Shown here: positions 36,745-46,687 of the stretch, in pieces
Layout: every line of letters begins with the position of its first letter
Numbering within the stretch: the first letter of the stretch is position 1
Assembly: GCA_965370415.1 (NCBI GenBank)
Contig: CBDUTJ010000008.1
Coordinates: 1-64,000 of the forward strand
From: JACNIV01 sp965370415
GTDB lineage: Bacteria > Cloacimonadota > Cloacimonadia > Cloacimonadales > TCS61
Reading direction: 5' to 3'
DNA length: 64,000 nucleotides
Notes under the pieces: model-generated
Database searches by the model: none
What the model was told of the DNA's origin: nothing
Seen by the model: only the letters and a program-made list of their open reading frames with translations
Position numbers and translations under genes: made by a program

Positions 36745-38184
36745 TTAATTCGAATCCCAACCAAATTTTAAGAATTTCTTTTTGTAAGAAACAGAATTTA
36801 TATATTCAATAGCTTCTTCTTGTATATTACGCATTATTTGCGGGTTAAAAACTTCATTTGCCAAATTTCCAGTCATTACGTTACAGTCGTCATAATTGCC
36901 AACTCTAAAGTCCTTCAATTTATTCCAAAAAGGTGTGCCGGGGAATATTGTAAGAATCCACGGCATTACAAAATCAGCGCCGAAGTCTTTTAACATTTTC
37001 CCAAATTCAATATCAGTTTTAATATCCTCTAATGTTTGTGAAGGATGACCAATAATTAATCCAATATCCACCTTAATGCCCCTGTTCTCTAACTTTTTTA
37101 TAGTTTTCACAATTTCCCGATTATTAAAAGAACTAATTGCTTTTGGCTTATTTAATACATAGAATCTAAAATCAGGATTACTCGATTCTAAGGCAAGATA
37201 AATTTTTTCACATTTTGAATCTGCCATTAAATCAATCAATTCGTCATCAATTTGATTAGGTGCAATTCCGTGTACTTGATGCCAACTAAAATTGTATTGG
37301 TTATATAATTTAATAAGTTGTTTAATACGGCTTTTATTAAAAAATCCAATATCATCCTCGTTTAATATTAGTTGATAACCTTTTTCTTTAAGCTCAGAAA
37401 ATAATGTATCAATCTGATGAATCGAATGAGTTCTATATGGGGTTCCTCTATTACCTGTAGCACAGAAATTACAATTATAGATACATCCTCTTTCAGTAAC
37501 TATATCAATAAATTTCTCATTTGAAACTCCATTATGAAAAAGAAGGTTCTCATATAATGTTTCATCTAATAATTCCAGATTATATATTGGAGATTTTTCA
37601 AGTTGCTCAACATAACATTTTTCATTATTTAGAATAATTTTTACATCTTGCTTATAACCAAATGATTTTATTTCATTAAATGCCTTTTTGCCTTTTAACG
37701 CAAAGAAAAAGTCATTTAAACAATTTTCCTCACCTAAAAATACATAATCAATGCAAGCATTTCTCAGAGTTTCTTCCGGTAATGCAGAAACATGTAATCC
37801 ACCAACACCAACAAGGATTTTATTAGAAACTTCTTTCACAAGTGATGCACATTCAATCATTGAAGAGTGTTGGCAAGTAAATTGATTTGAAAAAAGAACT
37901 ATATCAGGCGCATACTTAACAATTTCTTTTTTAAATTCTGTAGGTGTTAAACCAAATCGGATTTTACCATTTTCAAGTTTTGTGTCATTTATAAAATTCT
38001 TGGCTGTCGCATCCAGAATTTCAGTATCAATGCCTAAAACTTGTATGAGATAAGTTCCAAGTGTAAGAAGTGAAACAGGGTGACCACCTCTTTTTAATTC
38101 CCAGGGAAACCTTTTTGAATACGGGTTAACTAATAATACCTTTGGACTTTTCATGACATTCAAAGTATACATAGCTATTTCCAT
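36745..38184 (-). CDS. B12-binding-domain radical SAM enzyme
   Basis: 479 residues. The N-terminal ~170 residues resemble a cobalamin-binding domain (VLLVNPYSKRFPWE, PDIVLFSNQFTCQ, VGVGGLHVSALPEE). The radical SAM cluster motif is ERGCIYNCNFCATG (CxxxCxxC) at ~232-239, followed by NEDDIGFFN, YLALESSN and GLIIGHPSQTLED. Such enzymes methylate unreactive carbons or rearrange small molecules and peptides. The gene overlaps the preceding methyltransferase by ten bases. ATG at 38,184 (MEIAMYTL) or 38,172 (MYTL) are both possible. Substrate unknown. Confidence 0.9.
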   Translation of the reverse strand: MEIAMYTLNVMKSPKVLLVNPYSKRFPWELKRGGHPVSLLTLGTYLIQVLGIDTEILDATAKNFINDTKLENGKIRFGLTPTEFKKEIVKYAPDIVLFSNQFTCQHSSMIECASLVKEVSNKILVGVGGLHVSALPEETLRNACIDYVFLGEENCLNDFFFALKGKKAFNEIKSFGYKQDVKIILNNEKCYVEQLEKSPIYNLELLDETLYENLLFHNGVSNEKFIDIVTERGCIYNCNFCATGNRGTPYRTHSIHQIDTLFSELKEKGYQLILNEDDIGFFNKSRIKQLIKLYNQYNFSWHQVHGIAPNQIDDELIDLMADSKCEKIYLALESSNPDFRFYVLNKPKAISSFNNREIVKTIKKLENRGIKVDIGLIIGHPSQTLEDIKTDIEFGKMLKDFGADFVMPWILTIFPGTPFWNKLKDFRVGNYDDCNVMTGNLANEVFNPQIMRNIQEEAIEYINSVSYKKKFLKFGWDSN

Positions 38185-38762
38185 TTAATAACAAAGCACA
38201 TTTCAGCACCACTTGGCAAATTTGGATCATCCCGAATAATATGATCAAGAATTTTAAAGTCACCTAATGCAGTTTTTAATTCTCTGTAAACATCAGTAAT
38301 TTTTCGAGTATGCATAAAATCAAAAAATATTGGTTCTTCAACATCCGGATAATCACGAATTGGTACAACAAGATAAAGTCCTTCACGACATAATTTACGT
38401 ATTGATTGAAGGAAATGTATTGGATTGTATGTATGTTCTAAAGAATGGGCTGAATAAGCAAAGTCAAATTCGTTTTCAGTAAAATACTGTTCGAGTTTAT
38501 TGATGTCTCCGAGAATCTGTTTATTTGTTGGTAGAATATCAATTCCAATAGCATTAAATTCATTCTTCTCGAAATCTTCCACTTCAATATCATGACGGCA
38601 ACCTAAACATACGCAACGTTTACCCTTAAAGCGCTTTTTAATGATTTGTATGTCTTTTAGTCGCAATTTTTTTTTTTGTATTGTCCAAGGAATACGGGGT
38701 TCATTTGTCTTATATTGAATATCTAAATATTCTTTGTATGATTTATAATTATAACATTTCAC
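38175..38762 (-). CDS. Class I SAM-dependent methyltransferase (operon leader)
   Basis: 195 residues. A Methyltransf_11-like core: KGKRCVCLGCRHDIEVEDF (an atypical motif I, GCRHD in place of GxGxG), AIGIDILPTNK, FDFAYSAHSLEHTYNP and LCREGLYLVVPIRD. First gene of the seven-gene minus-strand operon that ends at 32,072, overlapping the radical SAM gene by ten bases. Possibly acts on a lipid, sugar or small-molecule substrate shared with the radical SAM enzyme. Confidence 0.85.
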   Translation of the reverse strand: MKCYNYKSYKEYLDIQYKTNEPRIPWTIQKKKLRLKDIQIIKKRFKGKRCVCLGCRHDIEVEDFEKNEFNAIGIDILPTNKQILGDINKLEQYFTENEFDFAYSAHSLEHTYNPIHFLQSIRKLCREGLYLVVPIRDYPDVEEPIFFDFMHTRKITDVYRELKTALGDFKILDHIIRDDPNLPSGAEMCFVIKWK

Positions 38763-39162
38763 TCAATTAAGTCCTATCTCTTAATATTTATTAGTTCCAT
38801 AATCCCTTTTATATTCTCCATTATTTATTATTGTAAGAAAATTACAATAAATTACTGTCAAGAAAACAATGAAAGTACAATTTTATATGTGATTAACTAT
38901 AAGGTTTGGAATTATTTGATTTCCCCAATTATTTTCATTTTGAATTCTCCTTAATTCTATAATTATTTCATATATTATTTTAACCAATCAATTTCAAAAT
39001 TTCGCTTAACGAATATATCCCCAAACAAGCTTATATTTCGCACTAAGTTTTTTCATCTTTTTTATATATTATCACTTGAACAATCCACTTTTATTACTTT
39101 ACTTAACCACAAATGGACTTACTTTCTTAAATCATTTATATCAATTAAAAAGGCTTAATTTA
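38763..39162. other. 400-base AT-rich gap, nothing recognised
   Basis: Upstream of the operon led by the methyltransferase at 38,762 and downstream of the vWA remnant. I see no reading frame with a ribosome site, no strong hairpin and no known riboswitch pattern. It must hold the operon promoter; TTACTGTCAAG near 38,860 (TTGACAGTAA on the minus strand) is a possible -35. Confidence 0.5.
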
Positions 39163-39206
39163 AAGGATAAATCGGTCAATAGCTAAAAGAGGGTATTACC
39201 TTCTTT
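39163..39206 (+). repeat. 44-base repeat, left of the large-protein operon
   Basis: Matches 57,929-57,975 in the same orientation at 37 of 44 aligned bases with one 3-base gap (shared AAGGATAA, CAATAGCTAAAA, GAGGG, TCTTT). On the minus strand its end can fold AAAGAAGGT / ACCCTCTTT with one mismatch, a decayed version of the terminator in the right copy. The two copies lie just outside the 18 kb operon. Confidence 0.6.
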
Positions 39207-39233
39207 GGGATAGCGGGAAACCCCCACTATCCC
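39207..39233 (-). terminator. Hairpin overlapping the end of the vWA remnant
   Basis: GGGATAG (39,207-39,213) pairs with CTATCCC (39,227-39,233), with an inner GGG/CCC pairing around AAA. It covers the TAG of the vWA remnant and is followed on the minus strand by the weak second hairpin of the 39,163-39,206 repeat. Probably the original terminator of the vWA gene and now of the large-protein operon. Confidence 0.5.
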
Positions 39234-39382
39234 ATATGTATCACCTCACCAAAAGGTGGAGTGAAACTTGCTTTTCCAGTTAATATCCACAGAACCGGAT
39301 AATCTGGTGACTCAGGAAATGAATCACAATAACCATCTGTAATAAGCAACTGAAATATGAGATAAATCTTACAAGGATTTGG
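39227..39382 (-). pseudogene. C-terminal remnant of a vWA-like (DUF2201-type) protein
   Basis: An in-frame stretch of 51 codons ends at TAG (39,229-39,227) and has no start. It reads LLITDGYCDSFPE, then DYPVLWILTG and PPFGEVIHMG. This strongly recalls the end of the vWA-like DUF2201 family (TDG acidic strand, YPVLWxLT, PPFGxVI). The frame is closed by TAG at 39,385 just eight bases below the stop of the 785-residue gene, so the rest of the gene has been lost at this junction. Assignment is from remembered family consensus. Confidence 0.6.
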
Positions 39383-39389
39383 CTAAGTC

Positions 39390-41747
39390 TTATTTAGTAT
39401 TATTATTTAAAAAATCAAATTTTAACCCACTTGATCCTTCACCTTTTCCAGGTCCAACTTTTCTACCCTGCCATGTATGAGTTGACCCGTCAATCCAACG
39501 GGTTCTTTGTCGCTGTATTTGTATATTTATACCATGCCTTGCGACAGCTTCTTCATTAACTAAATGTTTTTCGCCATTAGATTCGGCAGATTTTAGAATT
39601 CTACTTTGAGCTTTAACTGGCTTCGGTTCATTATCCTTTTCATTCCTTATTAAATTAGCCTGCTTTAATTGAATGGAACGTTGTCCCGAACCTGTACTTA
39701 TGGGTATGTATGGAATCCAATTTTTCGGGACAACTGACATTATTTTATATATAGATAAACTATCATCTCTACTTTCTTCGATCTCAGAAAATATGGCCCT
39801 TTGATCTTCAGATAAGATAGATATATTTATTAATTTATTTAGCTCTTCTTTAATAACTTGATTACATGTTTCAAGTAATTCCAAGGTTGAAGTGTAATTT
39901 GCTCTTCTAAAGTAGGGCAAAATCTTTTCAAGTGAATCAATACATGGTGTTAGAACACCTGAGAATCTTCTTAATAAAGTGAGATTCTGAATATTTGTTT
40001 CATCATTTATTATTCGTTGAAAAGCATCTTTATTTTTTATGATTTCCAAATTCAGCTCAAAAATCAAGTTTAAATATTCAATACTTGTATTGTCAGCAAT
40101 TTCTCCTTTTAAACATTCTAAGCTTTTTAGCAATTCATCAATCTCAGATAATTCCTCTATAAGTTCTACTATTCCCTCTATTCCACGAGCCTGCTCTATT
40201 TTACTCTGCAGAATATCTGGCATAAATTTATTAAATAAATCTAATAATTTTATTATGGATTGGGTATTAGTTTTTTCATCTATCTTATAATTTATATGTT
40301 TCCAGCAATCAAATCCTGCCAAGGGTTGCCCTAAATTACCTGTAATAATTTGCTCAATGGCCCATACTTTATTTGCCATCTCATCACGTATAAATCTAAC
40401 CTCATCAATATTTGATGAATTTTCACTTCTTCCAAGTGTAGGCGGTAAAAACAGAAAATCAGCAGAGTCATATGTCCCATTTTCATATATTTGCTGTACT
40501 TGTTTTTCCCTTTTATGAGAAATACTGAACATCTCCCATCTTTGCCATGATTGATCTTCTTCACTCCCAGCCCGATTTATATTATGGGTTCCGCCAAAAA
40601 CATCACGAACTTCTAATTTTTTAATCTTACAGAGTGAACCAATTTTTAGAGGTACAGGAATCTGGAACCAATCATCACCATAAATAAAAGCAAATTCCAT
40701 AAGAAGAAGCTTACCTAAATCTGTTGTTTTTACGTCCATATTTCCAAAATCAATTTTGGAATCCTCAAAAGCCCACCACCTGGAATTTGGCATTCCTTTA
40801 AAACTCACCGGAGTAGGTATAAACTGCTGTTCTTCATCAGATTCGAATCCTTGTCCGGTATCTTCATTATAGTCTAATTTTTTATCTGGATCATTAATTG
40901 CTGTAAAATGGAGCCAGTCTAGATCTCCGCTAGTATAATCAGTTATTTCCAATACATGTTGTTCATTCTCATTTTTTGGAGCCGAAACACAAAATGAATA
41001 ATCAAAATTACTATGATCCCAAGCCGTTTCTTCCTCTAACACGGGTTGGAAATAGACTTTAGTATACCACAAATGTAGGGCTTTTAATGCATCAGTGATC
41101 TTATCTAAATCACTATTAAATATTTGCTGTAGATCGTCAGGAATCTGAGGATCCTTACTTACAAGGTCATCAATATTGAATAGTTTTTCCCCACTTATTG
41201 GAATCTGAGCAGCATCCTCAAAATCATCTGGTTTGGCAATCGCTTCTAAAATACTTAATGTCTCATCATCAATTTTAATTCTGTCATCTTCATTTGGGAA
41301 AGATAAAGCAAATTTTCTTTTAATATCGATTGTTATTTCTTCACTTACATCTTTCTTTTTTAATTCCTTTTCAAATTGCAAACCTATTTGAATACTCATT
41401 CGATAATCAAAAAAAATTTCCTGTTCAACCAATCTCTCGAGAGGAATATTGTCCGGAATAGGTTTTGCAGAACCGGGGTGTTCAAATTTTTTTGGTTTAT
41501 AGTGTGTAAGATGTGTTCTTTCGGTTTGCATGTATGTTTTCACAGGTGAACCGGCATCTTCTGCCTTAAATTCTCCTACCTGCCACTGGCGGGTGAGCAT
41601 CCAAAGGGGATCTCGAATTCTGGACTGAACACTCCGAATAAAATTATCATTTCTGGCCCTGGGTTCCAATCTTTTCCAGAATCGATATCTCTGTAGTAAT
41701 TCTACAGAATAAACTGCTACAACCTGTTCATAAACCTGACTTTCCAT
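39390..41747 (-). CDS. Large protein of unknown function with shared C-terminal module
   Basis: 785 residues, no signal peptide. The N-terminus (YRFWKRLEPRARNDNF, then DPLWMLTRQWQVGEF and EDAGSPV) is a pattern I recall only from uncharacterised large bacterial proteins. Residues ~470-650 are mainly helical. The last ~50 residues (from EEAVARHG through TRWIDGSTHTW to GKGEGSSGLKFDFL) align with the whole C-terminus of the 79-residue protein at 56,102-56,341. Last gene of the operon, 17 bases after the 1626-residue gene. No enzymatic motif seen. The intact shared ending argues that the gene itself is complete although its downstream neighbour is truncated. Confidence 0.85.
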   Translation of the reverse strand: MESQVYEQVVAVYSVELLQRYRFWKRLEPRARNDNFIRSVQSRIRDPLWMLTRQWQVGEFKAEDAGSPVKTYMQTERTHLTHYKPKKFEHPGSAKPIPDNIPLERLVEQEIFFDYRMSIQIGLQFEKELKKKDVSEEITIDIKRKFALSFPNEDDRIKIDDETLSILEAIAKPDDFEDAAQIPISGEKLFNIDDLVSKDPQIPDDLQQIFNSDLDKITDALKALHLWYTKVYFQPVLEEETAWDHSNFDYSFCVSAPKNENEQHVLEITDYTSGDLDWLHFTAINDPDKKLDYNEDTGQGFESDEEQQFIPTPVSFKGMPNSRWWAFEDSKIDFGNMDVKTTDLGKLLLMEFAFIYGDDWFQIPVPLKIGSLCKIKKLEVRDVFGGTHNINRAGSEEDQSWQRWEMFSISHKREKQVQQIYENGTYDSADFLFLPPTLGRSENSSNIDEVRFIRDEMANKVWAIEQIITGNLGQPLAGFDCWKHINYKIDEKTNTQSIIKLLDLFNKFMPDILQSKIEQARGIEGIVELIEELSEIDELLKSLECLKGEIADNTSIEYLNLIFELNLEIIKNKDAFQRIINDETNIQNLTLLRRFSGVLTPCIDSLEKILPYFRRANYTSTLELLETCNQVIKEELNKLINISILSEDQRAIFSEIEESRDDSLSIYKIMSVVPKNWIPYIPISTGSGQRSIQLKQANLIRNEKDNEPKPVKAQSRILKSAESNGEKHLVNEEAVARHGINIQIQRQRTRWIDGSTHTWQGRKVGPGKGEGSSGLKFDFLNNNTK

Positions 41748-41764
41748 AGTTTTATTCCTCTATC

Positions 41765-44700
41765 CTAAATGTGGAACGGAAATTTCAGTCTTGTATTATT
41801 TAGCTGGGCCTTACCTTTCATATAAAGCGCAGGTAAAAACCTTCCCACTTTCTTTAAAGCATCAAGATCCACAGCCCGAATTTTAACCATGTCCATTGTC
41901 TCTTCAACGCACTTCAACAAGTGGTCCCATTGCCATTTGCCATCATTACCATCTACAACGGGAGAAACGCATAGCAAACAAGTGTTCGGTGATTCATTAC
42001 TTGGTCTGTTATATTGATAAACAAGAGAAGTAGTTTCTTCTTCCATGGGGATAATTTCATCCCATTTATCGAGAATAAGACCAGCAATATTTTTAGTAAA
42101 ATCAACTTGAAAAGGACGTATAGTAACCAGCGAAAGAGTACCCTGAATATTTTCCTCTTTTTCTCTATCCATTCCATCTTTCCAGGGAAGAGCTACCCAG
42201 CGATCATTTTCTTTATATGGTAGCTGACCAATAGTTAGTGTTTGCGATTCCTTATTTCTTATTTCCGATAGTATCATTAACAATTCCATTTGTCTTAAAT
42301 TAGGATGAGTTTGGGCAGCTTGTTGTAACCAAATTAATAGTGAACATTCATCTTCATTATCAAGTAATTTGTCTTGATTTCCAAATGTCAATTCTAATTC
42401 TTGATTATTTGAAGCAGTAAACCGGGGAAGAAAAATAAAAGATTTACCAAATATTTCTTTAAAACACTGCACTAATGTCTCAATAGCATTAGACCATTTT
42501 TCATTTTTAATATCAGGTGAATCGGTATCTGATTCATTAGGTTTAATACTTTCGGCTTTATTCAATAACTTTATACAGCTTTTTAAACGTTTGTCGATTC
42601 CCTGCAAAACACTCTTAGCTTGTGTTTTCAATTCTTCTACTGCAATGTCGTTATCCTCACTAATAGAAAAAGGTATAGCTCCAGGAATACTATACTGTAT
42701 AATCTGCTCCATATTTACTAGTATTTGATCTATCTCGTTATTGTTAACAGCATTATTTAAATTTTCAAAGAGTCCTTTTAATTCAAAATATATTCCATGA
42801 TCTTCATCTTTTTTAATTTGTTCTTTAATCCAGTTATAATCCGTTTCAGAAAAACCATTAAAATTTGTTTCATGACTCTCTTCGCCACCAACTTCTGTTT
42901 CTTCCGGTAGGTACAGATCCAGAGGTTTCAAATATGAAGTATTTGTGATTAGCTTCAGCAAAGTACGAGCAATAGGCATTACCTCTGTGAATGATTTTTC
43001 ATCCGCTGAAAAACTATCATCCCTTGAATAATTAACAATAATATCACAATCTTTATCAGGTTGTTTTTCCTTTTTAATATAATAAGTAATTATTTCTTCT
43101 AACTCCGAAGATTCTAATTTTAAAGAAGACGAAGAAAGATAGATTAAATCCAAGGCAGAAATTCCAAACTTTGTATTTAAATCACCCGATTCCGGATTTA
43201 TGATGCCCAATATATTAAACTTCAATTTCTCAATTTTTCTATCTTTTACATATTCAGCATTACCAATAATCTTGGTGGGATCTCCCAGAATTTTGATTGC
43301 CCAAGCATTTAGAAAAGGTGAAAGGTTACTTCTCTTTGTTGCTGGCCATTTCTCAATATCGATATCTGTCGTTTCAGCAGGCAATAGAACAAGGCAATGA
43401 TGTTTTATATTTACGCCGCCTCTAGGTGTTTTACTCACAAGGAACTCATCTGGAGGACTGCCATCGGCTGAGACACTATCAAGCACCGCTCCGGAACCAA
43501 GGTAGTCACCAAGTACTGCCCGGTGTACACTTTCTGATAATAATAAATCATTTATTGCATCGAATATCTCATCTAAATCTTCTATTTCCTGAACAATGGC
43601 AATATGTTCAGGCGAGTTTAAAGCTGGCAGTTCATTTTCTGAATTAAAAGGAATAGGCTGAGACCCTTCTTCCTCTTTATATGCTTTTAACAAAGTCAGG
43701 CCATCAACTACATTACGTGGCGACACATTTTCTACACTCCCACTTTCAATAATTTCTTTATCTTTGCTTACATTTAAAGGATAAAGTCTTCTAAACGGTG
43801 AAATAAATTTATCCAATTCAAGAATACGATTGCCATTTTTATGAGTTTCGTGAAGAGAACGTTCAAATCGATAGCCAAGCAGTACATTTAGAGACTGTCC
43901 TTGTCTAATACCTTCAAGAAACCACAATGCTTTATTTACGCGTTCTGAAGATAGATTTACTGACATTCTATCTGCATTCTGTTTATCTGCATGTGATAAA
44001 TAAGCATTTCTTAAAACTGCCGCAGTAACACCATGTGACGTAGATGGCGCATGTATATATCCCCCATTCAGTCTATCTGGTTCAGGCTCTAAATCTTCCA
44101 ACCAACCATAGGCGCCAATATAAATACCTTCAATATTTTTTATATCCCTTAAATTATTTAAACGCATAGTGACTATTGAAGTAGCCCAGGCATCTAGTCT
44201 ATGAGTTGACAAATCAAGTATTTCAGATGTTAAGCGTTCCAATTTGGCAGTGGGCAATTTACTTAAATGATTCAACGATTCTCGAAAAGGATCTTCATCG
44301 CCACTCCAATCATTTTTTTTTGCAAGTACAGCTTCACGTAAAAGCATAAATAATATCGATGGTGGAAGAGGTTCAGGATAATTGTTTCGTGATATTTCTT
44401 CAATATTACAATTTAGGAGAGTTTCTATGTAGTTATTTTCTAAAGGTAGTGAATCAGATAGTGGACCATCCTGAATAAATGGAACATTTAACTTATATTC
44501 ATCTCCCCAAGTTGTTGTATTAAGAATCGGGATGTGTGGTGGATGACCTGTTACTTCATTAAATAATTCTGCTGATTTTTCTTTTGTTTGGATATACTGA
44601 TCCCAAAATTCATTAAAAGAATTCGGTTCACTTGTTTGACCGTTTGTTTCATTTGTTGAACCTCTCCATTGTTGGATGGTATTACTTATTCTATTCCAGA

Positions 44701-46645
44701 TATTTTCAGTTCTAAATAGTGTAGGCCAGACAAACTTAAGTAGATTCTCAAGATAATCCTCTTCCGCAATGTTACGAATATGAAAACTACAAGATGAAGC
44801 CTGCATGCCCAATATATTTATAAGCTCTTTTTCAGGATCATCGGATGCGCCGGTTCTTGGTATCGCATCAATATCGTCTGATAAATTTAACCAGATTTTA
44901 GAGAGATTCTTTAATAATTGAGAAAGATATTTATAGAATTCTTTTTTTTCCTCATCATTTGCTACTTCCCAAATGGAAATTGCTGAAGTTGGTAAAATAC
45001 CATAGGGCATATCATCTACTCGTATAGCTGAAAAGTCTCCTCTTGCTTTCACATAATTAATAAAATGTTTTTTTAATTGCTCTTTGTCAACATTATAAGA
45101 GAGTTTACCAAAAAGGTCCTCACTTAAATAAGCATCCCATGTCACTGGCCACAGGGCTCTCGCCATGTTCTCTGCATCCAGGCTATCTGTTTCATCCGCA
45201 CCTTTCATGTGTTGAAAAACATTCAAGTGTTGTTTCAAACCTATAGCATTAGCAAAACGATATCCATCTTTATTCTTTTCTGATAATTCCAAATTATCTG
45301 GATCTTCATCAGAAAAATTTTTATTTCTCACTTCGAGCATATAGCTTTCAAGGTAATTATCCTCACTGCTATTAAATTCTGATTCTGTTTCATTTGTATT
45401 ATTAGTTGGAGTACCCTGTTTTAAAAAACTGACCCCCCCTGTATAGTGGTGGTTATTGATTAATTTTTTTAAAATATCTACATGCCCATCTTCATCCTTT
45501 GGAGTTTTAATTCCAATAGCAATAATGCGACTAAAACCTTGTTTAATTTCTTCTTTACTTAAATCCTTAAGGTTTATTTTGATTCCCATACCAATTTCAA
45601 CTGCCTTATCAAAGTCTATCATCCATTCCGAATTAACATCAAAAAAAAGTTGATTTGGATCATCATCTTCAGAAAGTGGGTCGGGACCTACTGCTAACGG
45701 ATAACTAATCAACTTTCCATTATGATCTGATTTGCCATCTTCATTTACCCAAGGTTCATGGATTATCTCGCCATCAACTATTTTTTTACGATACAACCTA
45801 ATTGTAAAATAATCCGGCATTACATAAGTTTGAGGTGAACGGCTCCAGGATTCCTGTCTTAATGGAATATCATCTGATGAAAAGAATTCTTCATTATGAA
45901 CAATATACGCTGACCGAAATGGACCGAAAGAATTCACTAATTCCATCCAGGCGGGAATTTTTATAGTTTCTCTAAGTTTCCTGAATTGTTGCCAATAATC
46001 AATACCGTCATCTATATTATTAAATCCTTCAGGAACTACCTCAGTTAAATCAATCCCACTTAAGAATGTTTCTTCTCCTAATTCTAAAATAACATCCAGC
46101 TTTTCTTCACCTACCTCATCTTTTAGCTGTGATTTAAGTTCTTTTTGTTTTTCCTCTGCCCTTTTTACCTCATTAAAGTAAAACTTTGCTTTATCAACTT
46201 CTTCCTCTGTAAAACTCTCTTCATGAGTATCAATTGCTATATCATCCGGATAAATACGTACCCAAAGCTGAGGACGGTCAGTGTTTAAACACATATATTT
46301 AGTCTCCAAGCGTACCGGGAGCATAAAAAATGGTACTTTATTAGAACATTGTTTAATTATTTGTTCCGGTAAATTTATTGTTGATAATTCTTGTAACTTT
46401 TTATTTAAGACAGCTTTTTTATCTTTGATTAGAGTGTCTTTCTCATCCAGATTGTTTAAATAATTCTCAATTACTTCATAAATCTCTGATGATTCACTAT
46501 AGGTTCCTTTTCGTTTTTCAAAGGTTTCTATATGCCGGGCTTTAGCTAAATTGGTACGGATTGTGGAAATTTCTTCTCTGTATTTTTCTATTTCCATTCG
46601 AAGTTGTTCTATTTCTTCTAAAATGTCTTGAATGCTATCGCTCAT
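41765..46645 (-). CDS. Giant protein of unknown function (1626 residues)
   Basis: No signal peptide. Residues ~1-90 are a strongly charged coiled coil (ILEEIEQLRMEIEKYREEIS). A conserved-looking block follows (VPFFMLPVRLETKYM, then LWVRIYPDDIAIDTHE). The rest alternates helical segments and Trp-rich patches (AYGWLEDLEPEPDRLNGGYI, GVTAAVLRNAYLSH, PLNVSKDK). The C-terminus (VSPVVDGNDGKWQWDHLLKCV, then RAVDLDALKKVGRFLPALYM) is globular. No ATPase, nuclease, protease or toxin motif that I can recognise. It lies between the 1092- and 785-residue genes with gaps of 42 and 17 bases. Size and lack of export signals suggest a cytoplasmic scaffold or complex subunit. Confidence 0.85.
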   Translation of the reverse strand: MSDSIQDILEEIEQLRMEIEKYREEISTIRTNLAKARHIETFEKRKGTYSESSEIYEVIENYLNNLDEKDTLIKDKKAVLNKKLQELSTINLPEQIIKQCSNKVPFFMLPVRLETKYMCLNTDRPQLWVRIYPDDIAIDTHEESFTEEEVDKAKFYFNEVKRAEEKQKELKSQLKDEVGEEKLDVILELGEETFLSGIDLTEVVPEGFNNIDDGIDYWQQFRKLRETIKIPAWMELVNSFGPFRSAYIVHNEEFFSSDDIPLRQESWSRSPQTYVMPDYFTIRLYRKKIVDGEIIHEPWVNEDGKSDHNGKLISYPLAVGPDPLSEDDDPNQLFFDVNSEWMIDFDKAVEIGMGIKINLKDLSKEEIKQGFSRIIAIGIKTPKDEDGHVDILKKLINNHHYTGGVSFLKQGTPTNNTNETESEFNSSEDNYLESYMLEVRNKNFSDEDPDNLELSEKNKDGYRFANAIGLKQHLNVFQHMKGADETDSLDAENMARALWPVTWDAYLSEDLFGKLSYNVDKEQLKKHFINYVKARGDFSAIRVDDMPYGILPTSAISIWEVANDEEKKEFYKYLSQLLKNLSKIWLNLSDDIDAIPRTGASDDPEKELINILGMQASSCSFHIRNIAEEDYLENLLKFVWPTLFRTENIWNRISNTIQQWRGSTNETNGQTSEPNSFNEFWDQYIQTKEKSAELFNEVTGHPPHIPILNTTTWGDEYKLNVPFIQDGPLSDSLPLENNYIETLLNCNIEEISRNNYPEPLPPSILFMLLREAVLAKKNDWSGDEDPFRESLNHLSKLPTAKLERLTSEILDLSTHRLDAWATSIVTMRLNNLRDIKNIEGIYIGAYGWLEDLEPEPDRLNGGYIHAPSTSHGVTAAVLRNAYLSHADKQNADRMSVNLSSERVNKALWFLEGIRQGQSLNVLLGYRFERSLHETHKNGNRILELDKFISPFRRLYPLNVSKDKEIIESGSVENVSPRNVVDGLTLLKAYKEEEGSQPIPFNSENELPALNSPEHIAIVQEIEDLDEIFDAINDLLLSESVHRAVLGDYLGSGAVLDSVSADGSPPDEFLVSKTPRGGVNIKHHCLVLLPAETTDIDIEKWPATKRSNLSPFLNAWAIKILGDPTKIIGNAEYVKDRKIEKLKFNILGIINPESGDLNTKFGISALDLIYLSSSSLKLESSELEEIITYYIKKEKQPDKDCDIIVNYSRDDSFSADEKSFTEVMPIARTLLKLITNTSYLKPLDLYLPEETEVGGEESHETNFNGFSETDYNWIKEQIKKDEDHGIYFELKGLFENLNNAVNNNEIDQILVNMEQIIQYSIPGAIPFSISEDNDIAVEELKTQAKSVLQGIDKRLKSCIKLLNKAESIKPNESDTDSPDIKNEKWSNAIETLVQCFKEIFGKSFIFLPRFTASNNQELELTFGNQDKLLDNEDECSLLIWLQQAAQTHPNLRQMELLMILSEIRNKESQTLTIGQLPYKENDRWVALPWKDGMDREKEENIQGTLSLVTIRPFQVDFTKNIAGLILDKWDEIIPMEEETTSLVYQYNRPSNESPNTCLLCVSPVVDGNDGKWQWDHLLKCVEETMDMVKIRAVDLDALKKVGRFLPALYMKGKAQLNNTRLKFPFHI

Positions 46646-46687
46646 CTTATTCCTATTTTTTTAATATTTCTATACATTTGTTTTAAT

